A stretch of DNA of 6,841 nt from an uncultured Marinicella sp. (GTDB lineage Bacteria > Pseudomonadota > Gammaproteobacteria > Xanthomonadales > Marinicellaceae): NCBI GenBank assembly GCA_938008005.1, contig CALLLZ010000386.1, positions 1 through 6,841 on the forward strand, given 5' to 3'. This document shows positions 5,734 through 6,841 of the stretch, piece after piece. The notes under the pieces are model-generated. The model saw nothing but the letters and a program-made list of their open reading frames with translations. It was not told the origin of the DNA and searched no databases. Made by a program: the position numbers and the translations under genes. The stretch's first letter is position 1, and every line of letters begins with the position of its first letter.

Positions 5734-6762
5734 TTAAGAAAAAGTCTGGGTGAATTCTGACAAATCAGTGATTAACTGCCAGGCAGTGCCTTGCTGCATA
5801 ATTTGTTGAGCCATCGTTACGCCCTGTTCCATATTTTGACTGCGTCCAGCAACATAGATGGCTGCACCCGCATTAAGCGCCAAGATATCAGCAGCACCAC
5901 CAGGCTCTCCTGATAAAGCACGTTTAATCAAAGCCAGGCTTTGGGCCGCATCATCAACCACCAAACTATTGATAGATTGTTTTTGAATGCCAAAGTCTTC
6001 AGGTTCAATACTGTATTCTTCAATAACGCCATGCTTCAATTCAGCCACATCAGTCGCAGCAGCCAAAGATATTTCATCCATGCCATCTTGCGAGTGCACC
6101 ACCATTACATGTTCAGAACCTAACTCTTTGAGAACATCAGCAGCAGTTCTGACCCATTGTTTGGCAAAAATACCCATCACTTGAAAAGGTGTATCTGCAG
6201 GATTAGTCAATGGACCCAATAAATTAAACATGGTTCTGACAGCCAATTCTTTGCGCGGGCCAACTGCATATTTGGTTGCACCATGATGCGCAGGTGCAAA
6301 TAAAAAGCCGATGTTGTATTTTTCAATACAACTGCCAACCTGGTTAGCATTTAAACTTAAATTAAAACCAGCCGCTTCTAAAACGTCGGCAGAGCCTGTG
6401 GATGAAGACACTGAACGGTTACCGTGTTTAGCCACTCGGCAGCCAGCTGCTGCTGCAATAAAAGCCACCGCTGTTGAAACATTGAAAATACCAACACCAT
6501 CTCCACCCGTTCCACAAGTATCAATCAAATGCTTTTTATCAACTTCAACTTTTATTGCCCTTTCACGCATCACTTTAGCGGCTTCAGTGATGACTTCAAC
6601 CGTTTCACCATTCAACTTCAAAGCCATTAATAAACCACCAATTTGAGCAGGAGTGGCATCTCCATCCATAATTTGATGCATCACAGCAGTCATGCTTCCC
6701 ACAGGAAGTAGTTGTCGTTCGCCAAGAGTATTCAAGGCAGTTTGAATTGGGGTTTTAGTCAT
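5734..6762 (-). CDS. trpD: Anthranilate phosphoribosyltransferase
   Basis: The product has 342 residues, a normal length for a free-standing TrpD. It transfers the phosphoribosyl group of PRPP to anthranilate, the second step after chorismate. The N-terminal helical domain (TPAQIGGLLMALKLNGET, 37-54) is followed by the PRPP-binding glycine loop DTCGTGGDGVGIFNVST (81-97), KHGNRSVSSSTGSADVLEA (112-130), HHGATKYAVGPRKELAVRT (159-177) with the anthranilate-contacting HH and R, and the metal-binding D229-E230 in DGMDEISL. The C-terminal signature GEPGGAADILALNAGAAIYV (285-304) is also intact. No key residue is missing. It lies 23 bases downstream of the stop of the trpG fragment and 20 bases upstream of trpC, as in a trpGDC operon. 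A weak purine-rich AAGAAAGAA precedes the ATG at 6762. Any operon promoter or attenuator lies outside the window. Confidence 0.97.
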   Translation of the reverse strand: MTKTPIQTALNTLGERQLLPVGSMTAVMHQIMDGDATPAQIGGLLMALKLNGETVEVITEAAKVMRERAIKVEVDKKHLIDTCGTGGDGVGIFNVSTAVAFIAAAAGCRVAKHGNRSVSSSTGSADVLEAAGFNLSLNANQVGSCIEKYNIGFLFAPAHHGATKYAVGPRKELAVRTMFNLLGPLTNPADTPFQVMGIFAKQWVRTAADVLKELGSEHVMVVHSQDGMDEISLAAATDVAELKHGVIEEYSIEPEDFGIQKQSINSLVVDDAAQSLALIKRALSGEPGGAADILALNAGAAIYVAGRSQNMEQGVTMAQQIMQQGTAWQLITDLSEFTQTFS

Positions 6763-6785
6763 GGGTATTCTTTCTTATTATGTTA

Positions 6786-6841
6786 TCAGAAGTTTTGATC
6801 TAAAAAATTTTGGAGCATTTGATGACCGTGCTCAGTCAAAA
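6786..6841 (-). CDS. trpG: 3' end of trpG, anthranilate synthase glutamine amidotransferase subunit (partial)
   Basis: Only the last 17 codons and the TGA stop are inside the window; the rest continues past the right edge. The residues read LTEHGHQMLQNFLDQNF, which matches the typical end of TrpG/PabA amidotransferases, a (S/L)TE.G..LL.NFL pattern. The assignment also rests on position: trpG directly precedes trpD and trpC in many gammaproteobacteria. TrpG would supply ammonia from glutamine to TrpE for anthranilate formation. The catalytic Cys-His-Glu triad lies outside the window, so function cannot be checked here. A PabA-like protein with a dual role in folate synthesis is the main alternative and has the same ending. 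Confidence 0.72.
   Translation of the reverse strand, partial: LTEHGHQMLQNFLDQNF

Noticed and set aside
5941..6646. Plus-strand open frames opposite trpD
   Set aside because: They are antisense shadows of a fully conserved enzyme gene and show no ribosome binding sites or recognisable domains.

Overview
The window looks like a piece of chromosome from a moderately AT-rich proteobacterium, most likely a gammaproteobacterium. The basis is the unfused trpG-trpD-trpC order, a BrkB/YihY-family membrane protein, and Sec/lipobox lipoproteins of Gram-negative type. The genus cannot be read from the sequence alone. There is no rRNA, tRNA, CRISPR array, transposase or phage gene.

Layout, left to right. 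(1) Positions 59-601, minus strand: an unrecognised secreted-type protein gene with a strong ribosome binding site but a reading frame broken close to its 5' end. (2) 718-1377, plus strand: a small class I SAM-dependent methyltransferase of the Methyltransf_16/METTL type. (3) 1378-1735: a gene-free stretch holding two tandem copies of an imperfect inverted-repeat element. (4) 3575-1736, minus strand: a two-gene unit, a YihY/BrkB-family inner-membrane protein followed after one base by a lipid-anchored TlpA-like thioredoxin. (5) 3771-4175, plus strand: a small orphan lipoprotein, divergent from the YihY gene, with a good candidate promoter between them. (6) 6841-4176, minus strand: the tail of a tryptophan operon, trpG (3' end only), trpD and trpC, with mtnN (MTA/SAH nucleosidase) attached to trpC by a 4-base overlap. 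The mtnN stop codon directly abuts that of the convergent lipoprotein gene.

How the genes work together: TrpG (with TrpE, outside the window), TrpD and TrpC carry out chorismate-to-indole-glycerol-phosphate steps. MtnN clears S-adenosylhomocysteine and methylthioadenosine, by-products of SAM use, so it is a housekeeping passenger on the trp transcript. The methyltransferase would produce S-adenosylhomocysteine, but nothing else links it to MtnN. The YihY-TlpA pair and the small lipoprotein are envelope genes.

Most of the window is ordinary housekeeping sequence, and I do not see a convincing undescribed system. The points worth a second look are the disrupted secreted-protein gene, the tandem repeat elements, the trpC-mtnN coupling and the back-to-back convergent stop codons.
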